Below the pieces are notes generated by a model. It saw only the letters and a list, made by a program, of their open reading frames with translations, had not been told where the DNA came from and did no database searches. A stretch of 64,000 nucleotides of DNA from Corticium candelabrum (taxonomy: Eukaryota; Porifera; Homoscleromorpha; Homosclerophorida; Plakinidae), in the NCBI RefSeq assembly GCF_963422355.1, contig NC_085089.1, forward strand, positions 7,596,052 through 7,660,051, given 5' to 3'. Each line of letters begins with the position of its first letter. Position 1 is the first letter of the stretch. Shown here piece after piece: positions 1-13,143 of the stretch. Both the position numbers and the translations under genes were made by a program.

Positions 1-6
1 ACCTAC

Positions 7-841
7 CTCTCCTTTGTATCCTCTGACTCCTCGTAAACCTCTTGGACTCACTGGACCTTGAATACCTTGATCTCCTTTCTGCAAATACAATTCGATCTTA
101 TTCAATACTCAATCAATCACTACATAATGATGCTATCAACACTATGTCTTCTTACACGACCAACTTCTCCTGTTACTCCTTTTTCGCCTTTTGCTCCTAC
201 ATCACCTCGTTCTCCTTTCAATCCAACAGGACCTTGCACTCCAATTATGCCTTTTTCTCCCTTTCGTCCAGTCTTGCCCTTCATTCCAAACACATGAAGA
301 TGAGTTTGTCTAAATGCATGTACAATCTCTAAAATTTATAACATTGTTGTCTCACCTTTTCACCTGGCAGCCCAATTGACCCATTCTGTCCTGGTCGGCC
401 GACAGGACCCTGCAACAAATTTACATTTGACACAATCTTTCTACAACACAAAACAGCCATCCTGCTGCTTTACAGTTACACGACAAAGCAAAATTTACAA
501 ACAAACAGTTTATTCTAAGACTCCATTTAATACATCTAAACTCACTGGATCTCCCATCCTTCCTGGTTGTCCGGGTAAGCCCCTCATCCTTCCTGGTGGT
601 CCGGGTAAGCCTCTCTGACCAACTGGACCAGGGGGACCTCGAGGACCAGTAAGAACTGATTGATATGGCAATGCTTTCTAATATCCAACAGAAAACGCTT
701 AGCAAACAATTACTCTTGAGTGTTGAGGTCACTTTTCAATCAAACTATTTGCTAGAAAAGTTTGGATGCTACCTCAACACAAAAGATCACTTGAAGCCAT
801 GAAAATAACAGCACAATTTCCACAACAAAATGTGCTGCCAT
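7..841 (-). CDS. Collagen-like secreted protein, array copy 1 (partial, 5' exons only)
   Basis: Five exons read leftwards: 773-841 (signal peptide), 546-677, 356-409, 156-about 278 and 7-78. The gene continues past the left edge, so its C-terminal domain is not visible. Exon 1 begins [15 protein letters not shown], a clear signal peptide, and the next exons are Gly-X-Y repeats. Two oddities are visible. The acceptor used by the fourth exon in copies 3 and 4 (ag before GGT GTA) is absent here, and the nearest usable AG is 18 bases further in, before GGC AAG. In the last visible exon a Gly codon is AGT (46-48), giving G-P-V-S-P-R-G and breaking the triplet; the same change makes a GTGAGT donor-like site. 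The exon also encodes KGD where copy 2 has RGD. Extracellular matrix role is inferred from the collagen repeat. Confidence 0.75.
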
Positions 842-2280
842 CTTGTAGAGAACAAAGAGCTGAAATGCGCAGTAACCTGTTGATAATTCAATACAATAGA
901 CTGACACCCACAACCAGTGAGAACGAGATTACACAGAAAAGTTCAGGAAGTTCGCAGTCTCAATTAGTAATCGACAAATCACAATGCAAGATGAGCATCA
1001 ACTGAATTACCACAACAGCTTCCATCCACGTGAAACACACATGTACCTTCACATGCTCCACACATGACATCAATGCTAGTACGTAATACAATAGTATGCA
1101 TTACACACCTAACAATCAAACTCGTGTCTACCAAAGTTACCCATTAAAACATATAGCTAATATCTGATTGTTTACATAATTATTAGACTCACCACACCAA
1201 CATTCCAGTATTTAGCATTTGCTCAAAGTTCAAATATTAAATCAAAATTAAATATCAAAGTCACACTTCACAAGTGTCATTGTTGATATCAACACAAAAG
1301 GTGTGCACCAACTGATGATCAACCTCTAGCCTTTGTTGCTCCAACAACAAAACGTTTATGAAGATAATTAATTGATATAAATATATAAACGTCCAAACCA
1401 CCACAAGCAAGACAATCACTGGTTGTTCAGTTTTAATAGCCTACACCATTAATATTTGAAGTGTAGCTAAAAATAATCACAAAGAAATACATTTCAGCTT
1501 TCAGTCATTGTAGGCTCCGTGATCACATTGATGTTTGTCAGTTTGTGATGGCTGTCCATGCAGTTTTAATAGACTTGCTGCTGTCAAATATTGTGTACGT
1601 AATAGTCTTCTGTAGAACTTCAGCTACAGTATCTCTAAAACCTCAATGTTCAAGTGCACATTCTTAGGCACGTGCATGTAGCCTCGCCCCAGACGCAGTG
1701 TGGATTGCAGCCTCGGATGCGCTTCCATCACCACTACATCTGGTCTGCTACAGCCTTTCTGGGCGGAAGTAAGTATGTAATCAAATTCTTCAGCGCGTGT
1801 CATACTAATGTTATTAGCTAGAAACTGAGCTTTCAATTGGCCTTTGACGTTGTTCTAGCCTCTGTACTTGTCGATATTGCAATTTTAGGCCTCTGTCAAG
1901 CGTTAGTAAGAGATTGCAGCTACGTTAGAGAGCATAGCGGTGAAATGGCAGATCAGAAATGGCACTTGCAGTGCATCATACGCCTTTGAATGCGTACACA
2001 GGTTCTCAGTTGAAGCTGCAATGCGTCATATGCCTCTACTGCAATGCATTGGACTGCTGCCTACGTACTGCACGCTACTTAGCGAAGACGGTCGTTTCCT
2101 GTAATCTACTATGCCGACAAAGTACACTTGTAACTGACACTAAAAATGTCCCTATGGACATCATTAACGATGACCGCATGAGGCGATACTGGACCAGACG
2201 TAGTGGTGATGGAAGCACATCCGAGGCTGCAATAGACACTGTATCTGGAGCGAGGCTAATGTGCATATGGATGCATGCAC

Positions 2281-2361
<81 letters not shown>

Positions 2362-3329
2362 CACAAACATTTCTAACTTCATAATCATAAAACAAAATAA
2401 GTAAACTGAATAATTAATTACGTTGAGAAATCTGTTCTTGATTTGATCAAATGGAAATTTAGATAAATAATTCTATCTTGTACTGTAGACCTACCAGACT
2501 CGCAGTCTCACTCGGCCTCGCAGTCTCACTCCGCCTCGTCGTTCCCCCGATTCTCAATCCTCGGCAAGTCTAACCACTCTGCTCTACTTCAGCGTAAGCA
2601 GTAGCTTGCACAAACGACAAACTCAACCAGCAAGCATTTTCCAGTGGCAACCATCTAAAGGCCAAGACCCGGATAAACCTACACATTCATTTGCCGCCAG
2701 GTCAGACAACACACGCATACTCACCATCTGGTCCACATACGTGTTACGTGACATTAGAAAGTCCGGCAAGTCCTGAAGTTTGGCACTGACTGCCTCTATC
2801 TTCTCTGTCACAAGTAACCAGTCATAGGCATGTTGTCTAAGCGTATGCGCATGCTCTGTGCGGATACCGTCTCACTCAAATAGATTGTATTGAAATAGAA
2901 CTTAAATTTGAATGGATTATTAAAAGAGCAAAATCGGAAGAAGCTGATTATCAACTGCTAGAGAAGAAAGCAGTTGTCAGTTGGTCAAAGTTCAGTTGCA
3001 ATCTTACAAAATTAAACTTAGATGCCTAACAAACTTTAATTTGTCCTCACTACATACTTTATTCAATTATTCATACTTGCCCAAATAAAATAGATATCAA
3101 GTATTCTATTACCATTTACCATGTAAGCTACAACGCAATACAAAAACAATTTGTTATTGCAATTTTGCATGTAATAAACTTTTATGGTTGGAAATCAGAA
3201 ACACAACAAAGCACATGATGCTGTGAAGTCCTGACAAGAAAGCACAAGGTTCACAATACTAAATGTTACATTTCATGCAATGCAAACAAGATCAACATGC
3301 AAACTACCCATGCAGTGCTGTGTGCAAAG
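842..3329. other. Spacer between array copies 1 and 2
   Basis: No gene is recognised. Positions 900 to about 1620 resemble the sequence upstream of copy 2 (10,790-11,470), so the 5' flank was duplicated with the gene. A (CA)n tract lies at 2282-2367. About 2,470-3,000 resembles the 3' flanks of copies 3 and 4, including the segment around AGCATGCGCATGCTC-like motifs near 2,850. Confidence 0.6.
2282..2367. repeat. (CA)n microsatellite
   Basis: About 43 dinucleotide units with one or two interruptions. It occupies the same place relative to copy 2 as the tracts at 12,300 and 18,446 do relative to copies 3 and 4. Confidence 0.95.
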
Positions 3330-4329
3330 TCAACAAAGAAATATAGCAACTGTCATTTGTACAGAATATGTTTTGGATGAGATAGATGAAGGTAACTGAC
3401 AATTTGCCCAACGACATTCTCCCATACTCTTGTATGTATCTGTATCACAGTTACCAGTGTATACACCAGGATTCTGTTTGTCAAATGTCAATCCCGGTAT
3501 TCCAGATGAAACAATACTTGGCTCTGGAGGAATCCCATTCCCTCTATTACAATGATCTGTAATTTTGACTGGATTGTTGAGTATTGCTCCACGCCATGAC
3601 TTTCCCACTTCAGAATTACGATCACCACGATATGCATACGCAACTTCTCCTTCGTGATAAGCAACTGTCAATTGAACATTACCAGCAACATTATCCTTGT
3701 TACCCACATTACACCAACCATCAGACAGATCAGTACATGGACAATCGACTGAACTGAAAGTACGCATGTCATCAGTTGGATTTCCAACTTGAAAATATGA
3801 GTGTTTCCACACAAGTGCACACCCACTAGAGATCACAGAATAATCACAATAAACCTAAACAAATATTTCTTAGTCAGCAAATAACAAAGTGTGATAACTA
3901 CCAACATGGATACCTTTACAAGTGAACGAGACTTGACTTTATGCACAAACTGAACAGAGTCGATCTTATGTTCAACAGCAGAACAAGATTTGTATGATTT
4001 CCACCATCTAATAGAAACAATAATTTACGTGTTAAACCTTGAATTCAATAAAAGCAACTTACATTTCAACCCACTGCTCAGAATCACACAACAGCAAAGA
4101 TCTATTAGTACTGTGGTAGAACAAATAACCTAATGTGCTCATGTTGCATGTATCAGCTTCATCACCAACTGGAACCCTGGGAACCTAATGAGTACAACAC
4201 AAATTGTGATACAGATAGTTAAATTTGTCTTTTTGTTTAAATTAAAACAAAATAAAACATTAAATTTAAATTTATCAATTGTATGGCATAGTTTGTATTA
4301 TGTCTATTATCTTTGTTAAAACATTACAT

Positions 4330-4471
4330 TGTAGCGGACAGAAACCGTATAATTTGTACACCTCACTAATTAGCTAGTGTGTTGTGAACCTCGTGACTTT
4401 TGTGTCATTTTTTTACCGGCTTTGGGCAGTTGTGTTTTCTCGTTGTGTCAAGTAGTTAGCCTTTTGCTACA
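4330..4471 (+). repeat. 5' LTR of the Ty3/Gypsy element
   Basis: It begins TGTAGCGGAC and ends TTTTGCTACA, and is matched along its length by 8347-8486. Confidence 0.92.
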
Positions 4472-7400
4472 TTGGTGACCCTGAAGCCAGGAACGTTGTT
4501 TCATGGCACACGAAGAACATGCGATGTCGCTCAAGCTGCCAACTTTCTCAACTTCCCAGTCGGAGGTTTGGTTTGTACAAGCCGAAGCTCAGTTTGAACT
4601 CCGCAGGGTGACAGCCGACGAGATGAAGTATTTCTACGTCCTTGCGGCCCTAGACCAGGAGACAGCAACGAGGGTTCTAGATCTCATTCGCCGCCCTCCA
4701 AATGAGGACAAATACAAAGCACTAAAGGACCGACTAATTGACACATTCGGCTTAAGCAAACACGAGAGGGCTTCTCGTTTGCTCCACTTTCGCCTACTAG
4801 GCGACTCAAAACCCTCTGCGCTGATGGACGAGATGCTAGCGCTCCTCGGCGACCACATTCCGTGTCTACTCTTTGAGCAACTTTTTCTAGAGCGTCTGCC
4901 CGAGGACATTCGCATCCAGCTGGTGGATGGAAAGATTGAAGACCACCGCGCACTAGCAAGACGGGTCGACGCTCTCTGGTCAAGCCGCGATATGGAGCCA
5001 TTTACAGCGAGCGCCATACAGCGTAGACCACTTGCCACGAGACAAAAGCAGACAACGTCCGGGACAAGACAGAAGCAGACAACGTCTGGGACTTCCGGTT
5101 TCGACACCCCGGATTCTAACCGTTTGTGTTATTACCATCGCATCTTCGGCGAGGCAGCTCGACAATGCAAGCAACCATGCAACTGGTCGGGAAACGACAA
5201 GGCCGGTCGCTAGTGGCCGAGGCGACCGGCCATAATCGTGGCCTCCTCTTCCTACGTGACTCAGTTTCCAAGAGGCAGTTTCTCATTGACACTGAAGCAG
5301 AAGTCAGTGTTCTTCCTGCTACTGGATTGGACACGCGTACGAGGCAACCAGGACCACCGCTACTGGCAGCCAACGGTAGCTCAATCAGGACGTATGGAAC
5401 TCGCAAACTCTCTTTTCATTTTGCTTCAAACAGATATCAGTGGTCTTTTATAGTCGCCGATGTGACTCGTCCTCTGCTAGGAGCTGATTTCTTGCACTCC
5501 AACTCTCTACTAGTTGATATGAATGGAAAACGTCTTGTGGATGCAGCAACTTTCCACTCTGCTCCACTTATGCAGACCTCGACCAAAACTCCTGCGCCTC
5601 ACCTTGATGCAATTTCAACTTCTACCGACAAGTATGACATATTGCTGGCGGACTTTCCAGCCATCACGACACCTAACTTTGTCCAACAACCTACCAAGCA
5701 TGGTGTGGAGCATTTCATCACTACCAAAGGTCCACCAGTTCATGTTCGTGCCCGTCGCCTGCCTCCAGATAAACTAGTAGCTACTAAGGCGGAATTCTGC
5801 AGTATGGAATCCATGGGCATCATATGCAGATCGTCCAGTCCTTGGGCATCACCATTGCACATGGTGCCAAAATCTTCAGGAGGTTGGCGCCCCTGTGGAG
5901 ACTACAGGCGCCTCAATGAAGCTACTGTTTCAGACAGATATCCAGTGCCTCACGTGCAGGATTTCTCTTCTCACCTCAAGGGTATGAATGTATTTTCTAA
6001 AGTCGACCTTGTTCGAGGCTATCACCAGATTCCTGTGGCTACTGAAGACATTCCCAAAACTGCTATCATCACTCCGTTTGGGCTTTTTGAATTTCTCAGA
6101 ATGCCGTTTGGTCTGAAGAACGCTGCTCAAGCTTTCCAACGCCTGATGGACACTGTCTGTTACGGTTTAGAGTTTGTTTTTGTCTACATCGATGACATCT
6201 TGGTGGCCAGTAAGGACATTGAGACTCACAAGCAACACCTTTGCTTGCTGTTCCAGAGACTCCAAGAACACGGCCTGGTGATCAACGTTTCCAAATGTCA
6301 ATTTGGACGTAACAGTCTGGACTTCTTAGGCCATCGCATTACTCGTGCTGGTATCATGCCACTTCCTGAAAAAGTAGACGCCATCACCCAACTCGGCCAA
6401 CCAACCACAGTCATGGGCCTGCAAGAATTTGTGGGTATGGTCAATTTCTACCGCAGGTTCATTCCAGCCGCAGCTCATACAATGTTACCACTGTTTGAGG
6501 CATTATCAGGTAAACTGAAGACGCTGACCTGGGATGAGACCATGGTGAAAGCTTTCCACGACACTAAGAAAGCTTTGGCAGACGCAACTCTACTTTCACA
6601 CCCACATCAGGATGCACAGATTTCACTCACCACTGACGCTTCAGACCTGGCAGTAGGGGCTGTTCTTCAACAGTTTGTAGACGGTGTCTGGATACCCCTA
6701 GCTTTCTTCAGCAAGAAACTAAGACCACCTGAAAAGAAGTACAGCGCTCTTGATCGTGAACTGCTCGCTCTATACTTGGGAATACGGCATTTTCGCTACT
6801 TCCTAGAGGGTCGACAATTTATTGCCTTCATGGATCACAAACCCCTCACTTTCTGTATGTCAAAAGTGTCAGACCCTTGGTCAAACCGCCAGCAACGTCA
6901 ACTTTCATACATTTCTGAATTCACGACTGACATCCGACATGTACAAGGAAAAGACAATCCTGTAGCAGACACGTTGTCGAGGGCCACCATCGCGGACGTA
7001 CAACTGGGAATTGAGTACGGTGCCATGGCAACAGCCCAACAACAAGATACTGAAGTACAGGCCTATCGCACAGCAACGTTGTCGAGTCTACAAGTAGAGG
7101 ATATTCCTTTTGGAACCCAGGGTGTTACACTGCTGTGTGATATGTCAACCGGCCGGCCTAGACCGATCGTACCTGCCAGTTGGAGACGCCAAGTTTTTGA
7201 CCTGATCCATGGTCTATCACACCCTTCTGTGCGCACTACAAGAAAACTTGTAGCCAACAAATTTGTATGGAATGGCTTGCAAAAGCAGATAGGAACCTGG
7301 GCCAAGCAGTGAATTGCTTGCCAGTCTTCCAAGGTCCAAGCACATATCAGGGCCCGTCTGGAGAAGTTCAGTGTCCCACATCGTCAGTTCGACCACATCC

Positions 7401-8346
7401 ATGTGGACCTCGTAGGACCACTTCCACCTTCCAATGGTTTTACTCACCTACTTACTACTTACTCGTTTCTCTCGTTGGCCTGAAGCTATTCCTCTAAATA
7501 ATACCAACTCCGCCAATTGCGCTCAAGCTCTAGTCTTCCACTGGATTGCTCGTTTTGGCGTACCACTTGACATATCATCTGACAGAGGGCCACAGTTCAC
7601 TTCACAACTTTGGACATCTATTTCTCAGTTGCTAGGTACACAACTTCACCATACAACAGCCTACCACCCTCAGTCGAACGGCCTGGTAGAAAGGTTTCAT
7701 CGCCACTTGAAGTCTGCCTTGCGAGCATGCCTCACTGGCCCCAACTGGGTGCGGGAGCTACCTTGGGTACTTCTGGGAATTAGAACAGCACCTAAAGAAG
7801 ACTTGGGGTGTTCCTCAGCAAAAATGGTGTATGGCTCCACTCTTACAGTGCCTGGAGAATTTATCCCTGGCTTTGCTGACACACTCTCTGACACCAGTTT
7901 ACATCTCCGTCAACTGCGCGACCAAGTACGCTCACTCATCCCAGTTCCGACATCTCAGCACGGCACCGCAGCTACGTCTGTTCCCCACAATCTGCTGCAG
8001 GCCAAGTTTGTTTTCATTCGTCGTGATGCTCATCGCACTCCTCTCCAACTGCCCTATGAAGGCCCTTTCAAAGTCATACATCCTGGCCCCAAAACCTTCC
8101 AAGTAGACATTGGAGGCAAGAGCGAAATAATCACAGTAGACCGACTCACGCCAGCTCACATGGACCTGGAACATCCCGTCAAAGTAGCTGAGCCCAGATG
8201 TCGTGGACGACCGCCTAAGCATCCACCATCTTCGCCTGATTATGTACCTCGGAACAAAACCTCTAACGGCATTCAACCGCAGAGCACCTGTTCAGGTCGT
8301 CAAGTTAAGGTCCCACTGCGTTACATCTCGGTTCTGGGGGAAGTGG

Positions 8347-8486
8347 TGTAGCGGACGAAAGTCGTATAATTTGTACACCTCACTAATTAGCTAGTGTGTT
8401 GCGAACCTCATGACTTTGTGTCATTTTTTACCGGCTTTGGGCAGTTGTGTTTTATCGTTGTGTCAAGTAGTTGGCCTTTTGCTACA
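8347..8486 (+). repeat. 3' LTR of the Ty3/Gypsy element
   Basis: Direct repeat of 4330-4471, preceded by a purine-rich stretch (GGGGGAAGTGG). Confidence 0.92.
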
Positions 8487-9087
8487 ATATTATCACTATC
8501 AGTGCTGGCCTTACTGCAATTCAATTCTGTTAAAATAAAATTTATCTTATATTTCTATATTTGCTGCCCACAGTCCCAACACCAATGGCATTTGTCACCA
8601 CAAAGTATAGTGATATAGTATCTATCAACTCACAACATGTTTACTGCACACATTCTCACTGCTATACATCTAATAGACATTCACTAGCATTCACGCTACA
8701 AAACATAATCACATGCGAGTTACATATGACCTACAATTCTGGTAATTAGACATACATTAGACAACAGATTGTACTAGACAGTTCATACACATTTGCTTTA
8801 TACAAACAAAACATACCTTCAGTTCATTGTATAATTTTGTCACCAAACGTTCAAGTTTCTTTATTTCAGAAAGTGGAGTTAATCCAGGAATGCCTTGCAA
8901 ACCTTGTGAACCTTTCTAAAACACAAACAAATATGGTAATAAGTATTTCTATTGGATGTTACTTGCAATTTTGCCATTTCAAGAAACAAGACTTTGTCTC
9001 AAGTAAAACTATCCATCCACATTCACTCGCCCACAAATCCCCCCTGCTTTCAGTTCCAAACAACAGCAATACAAACATTAATGAGTA

Positions 9088-9836
9088 GAGAAGCACATTA
9101 CAGTGCTAAACCCTCGGCCAGTGTATGTAATCATATATCCTGTCACGTGAGAATGTTTTGAATACTGAGGTTTTAGCTCAACCCACTCGTCTCAGCTAAG
9201 GTTTCCAATGCATTCGTTTAGCTAAACAAAGGTGCAAAGCGTCTCCAGACTTGAGTACTTACAAGTCAGTCGCGTCATCCGACAAACAGACCCACTGTCA
9301 TGGACAATGCATGTTCCCCTTTGCAAATTCCCATGGACCGCCAAATTTCTGTTGAAGACGACACTATAGTGATTTTTGCAGCAAAACCGCGGCTGCTCAG
9401 CAACACACACCAAAAAGTCAGGCTGTCAGACTGCAGAATCACTATGAAGAAACACTGTGGAACAAGCAAATGTTACAAGTTGGGTACTGCTACACGTACC
9501 GCATGGCGACTGAATCCGGTACATTCGCTCTCTAGACGCCTGGTTGTTGGTACGAAAAACAAGCACATGCAAATGTAGACTATAGACGTTGTTTCTATGT
9601 GCTAAACTCTTATGTAAAGCAAAAGACTAAACACCATGTACAGGATAGACGGCGGATGGCCGATTCTTGTTACCATCTACCAAACAAAAAGAGGTGGAGG
9701 CTTATGATGACACCACTTCTCGTCTATTGGTCGGAATAGTTTCATTTGCATCTACGCTGATCGAGTATAAATACGGTCGCAGTCAGACGACTTAAATACC
9801 CTTAACCCCAGATATCTGGGCCTCTGGTAATAAACA
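9088..9836. mobile_element. Insertion of about 750 bp in a copy 2 intron, possible solo LTR
   Basis: Copies 3 and 4 have only 177 bp in the matching intron. The extra segment carries a TATA-like GAGTATAAATAC, a palindrome CCCAGATATCTGGG and an AATAAA near its right end, which together suggest a solo LTR. No clean target duplication could be fixed and no internal coding region is visible, so the family is not assigned. Confidence 0.35.
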
Positions 9837-11516
9837 GTAAACTAAACTTACCTCTCCTTTGTATCCAGGAAATCCTCTAACTCCTTGTAAACCTCTTGGA
9901 CCCACTGGACCTTGAATACCTTGATCTCCTCTCTGCAAATAAAATTCATTACTCAATATCAATCAACAAATATTATCAACATCATGTCTTCTTACATGAC
10001 CAACTTCTCCTTTTACTCCATTTTCACCTTTTTGTCCTACGTCACCTTGTTCTCCTTTCAATCCAACAAAACCTCGCAATCCAATGTTGCCTTTTTCTCC
10101 TTTTGGTCCAGCCTTGCCTCTCACTCCAGGTACACCCTAACACAAAACATTTAAATTGAGTTTGTCTAAATACAGTATAACTAAAAAATTAAGTGAATTA
10201 TCATCTCACCTTCTCACCTTGCAATCCAATTGACCCCTTCTGACCTGCTGGGCCAACACGACCAGGAAGACCTTGTACACCGACAAAACCCTACAATACA
10301 TTTTACATTAGATCAAATCTGTCAACACCACAAACAACCATCTGCTGCTCTACTTTACAGACTTTGTTTAATTCACATAAACTCACTGGATCTCCCGTCT
10401 TTCCAAATGCTCCTGGTAAACCTTGTAAGCCTGACAAGCCTTGTGTTCCTGGTACCCCAGGCATGCCTCTCTGACCCACAGGACCAGGAAGACCTCAAGG
10501 ACCAGTAAGAACAGCTGGATCACAAGAGAATGCTGACAATTTCTAAAATATACAACAAAAACACACTTAGCAGCAATTACTCTTGTGTTTGACTGCACTT
10601 TTCAATCAAACTATTTGCTAGAGAAGTTTTGGATGCTACCTCAACACAAAAGATCACTTGAAGCCATGAAAATAACAGCACAATTTCCACAACAAAATGT
10701 GCTGCCATCTCGTAGAGAACAAAGAGCTGAAATGCGCAGTAACCTGTTGTTACTTCAATACAATAGACTGACACCCACACCCAGTCAGAACGAGATTACA
10801 CAGAAATGTTCAGGAAGTTCGCAGTCTCAATTAGTAATCGACAAATCACAATGCAAGATGAGCATCAACTGAATTACCACAACAGCTTCCATCCACGTGA
10901 AACACACATGTACCTTCACATGCTCCACACATGATATCATTGCTAGTACGTAATACAATAGTATGCATTACACACCCAACAATCAAACTCGTGTCTACCG
11001 AAGTTACCCATTAAAACATATAGCTAATATCTGATTGTTTACATAATTATTAGACTCACCACACCAACATTCCAGTATTTAGCATTTGCTCAAAGTTCAA
11101 ATATTAAATCAAAATTAAATATCAAAGTCACACTTTACAAGTGTCACTGTTGAAGATAATTAATTGATATAAATATATAAACGTCCAAACCACCACAAGT
11201 AAGACAATCACTGGTTGTTCAGTTTTAATAGCCTACACCATTAATATTTGAAATGTAGCTAAAAATAATCACAAAGAAATACATTTCAGCTTTCAGTCAT
11301 TGTAGGCTCAGTGATCACATTGATGTTTGTCAGTTTGTGATGGCATGAAGAGTGTAGGTTACGTTCTCTAGATTTAACATTAGCCCAACTAAATCCTTAC
11401 CGTCCATGCAGTTTTAATAGTCTTAAATGCAATAGTCTTCTGTAGAACTTCAACTAGCTCTACAATCTCAATGTCCAAGTGCACATTCTTAGGCACGTGC
11501 ATGCGCATGCGTGCAC

Positions 11517-11518
<2 letters not shown>

Positions 11519-11607
<89 letters not shown>

Positions 11608-11645
11608 ACCACCACCACCACCACCACCACCACCACCACCACCAC
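11519..11645. repeat. Compound (CA)n-(ACC)n microsatellite
   Basis: About 88 bp of CA followed by about 38 bp of ACC repeats. Open frames over it (poly-His, Thr-His, Pro) are repeat artefacts. Confidence 0.95.
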
Positions 11646-12295
11646 ACCTTCCTTTCTTTCTTCTATGCTACTCAGTTACGAGCTAACAACTCCTGAACAA
11701 TGTGTTACATAAATAGACGAAAAAGAAACTGTTAGGTTGTCTGATCTTGATGTTGATGAGCTTGCACAAGAAAAGCAAGTCCAGCTTTAGATCAACATGT
11801 ACTCATGACTGGTACACAAAAAGCATCTCAGACATTGTGGCCTAACTTTTGGAACATTGCTGTGAGTTCAAAACGCAAACATTGACAACCGGTTGAGACA
11901 TCGTTACAGGAGAGGTGGACAAGATGAGATTATATAGTGAATGCTCAAATGTCCAGTCCTCATGCTCACTCTAGCGAAAGACGAGTACCCACTGATGGAC
12001 CATTAATTAAAAACAAGACGACCAGTAGACGTCGAGATTCACAGGTTATAGGGTAGTCTTTCCGTTGTGTTTCCAACAAGATATTTCGAATGGTATAGGA
12101 CCTACTCTAATGGCCAGACACAGGACTGTGTTGATAAACTGATGGTTGAGCTACGAGAAGTAACTCCTGCATAGATTGATCACAACTCACAAATCACTGT
12201 AGCCGCTGTCGTTCTTCAAAATAAGCTGGCAACCACAGAGCTCATGTGCATATTAAAAGCTGTGACCACCATCTACATCTGGGGTACACACCCAC

Positions 12296-12450
<155 letters not shown>

Positions 12451-13143
12451 ACTTCAACTTCAACACATATAATCATAAAAAATAAGCAAAAATTGGTTGA
12501 GAAATCTGTTCTCGATTTGATCTAGAAATTTAGTGTAGATAAATAATTTTATCTTGTAGACCTACCACTCTGTTCTACTTCAGTGTATGCAGTAGCTCAC
12601 ACAAATGACGAACTCATGATGAACCAGCAAGCATTTTCCAGTGGCAAGACTCATGAACATTTGCCGTCACACAACGTATGCCTAGTAGACGGTCGACATG
12701 TGGGTCACGTGACATTAGAAAGTCTTGAAGTTTGGCACTGACTCAGACCGCCGCTATCTTCTCTGCCAAATACCCGTCGTAACTCATTGTCACATGTTTG
12801 CCTAACCGCATGCGCATGCTCTGTGTAACCAAATTATACTTACATTCCTAACAAATTATAGTTTGTCCTCACTACATACTCTAGTCAATTATTCATATTT
12901 GCCTAAATAAAATAGATATCAAATATTCTATTACTATTACGATATAAGCTGCAACGCAATACAAAACAATTTGTTTTGCAATTTTGCATGTAATAAACTT
13001 TTATGGTTGGAAATCAGAAACACAACAAAAGCCAATGATGTAAAGTCCTGCAAGCCCAAGGTTCACAATACTAGATGTTACATTTCATACAATGCAAACA
13101 AGATCAACATGCAACTATTCCATATGCAGTGCTGTGTGCAAAG

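Larger units (their letters stand above)
4330..8486 (+). mobile_element. Ty3/Gypsy LTR retrotransposon (Metaviridae-like fossil)
   Basis: An element of about 4.16 kb bounded by short direct LTRs of 142 and 140 bp that start TG and end CA. Internal parts in order are: a gag-like region (about 4.5-5.2 kb) ending in a CYYH...C...C zinc-knuckle-like motif; an aspartic protease, reverse transcriptase (YIDDI motif) and RNase H region (about 5.1-7.1 kb); and an integrase with a DRGPQF core and C-terminal domain (about 7.2-8.3 kb). A TGGTGACC-type primer-binding site follows the 5' LTR and a purine-rich tract precedes the 3' LTR. Gag and pol are in different overlapping frames, a family that uses programmed frameshifting. 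Pol looks broken about once. The two LTRs differ at roughly eight substitutions and two small indels, suggesting a moderately old insertion. It lies antisense within an intron of collagen copy 2. A clean target-site duplication was not seen (acat/atat). Confidence 0.93.
3330..10708 (-). pseudogene. Collagen-like secreted protein, array copy 2 (in-frame stop; LTR element in an intron)
   Basis: Nine exons on the minus strand: 10640-10708, 10387-10542, 10210-10290, 9996-10136, 9852-9932, 8817-8915, 4063-4184, 3914-4007 and 3330-3854. Order in the protein is signal peptide, collagen repeats, coiled-coil exon, Cys-rich C-terminal domain. All splice sites and phases match copies 3 and 4, but the second exon has TGA at 10495-10497 where the other copies have CGA (Arg), a typical CpG transition. 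This would end the protein early in the first collagen exon. A Ty3/Gypsy element (4330-8486) sits in antisense in the intron before the C-terminal domain, and the intron 8916-9851 is about 760 bp longer than in copies 3 and 4. The fifth exon encodes RGD. The C-terminal exons remain open, so the stop may be recent, or the copy may be polymorphic. Confidence 0.75.

Noticed and set aside
2282-2395. CRISPR-like or satellite array from regular repeats
   Set aside because: Simple dinucleotide repeats without spacers; the organism is an animal.
4634-5107. Minus-strand open frame within the LTR element
   Set aside because: Shadow of the gag-like region, with no sign of its own coding pattern.
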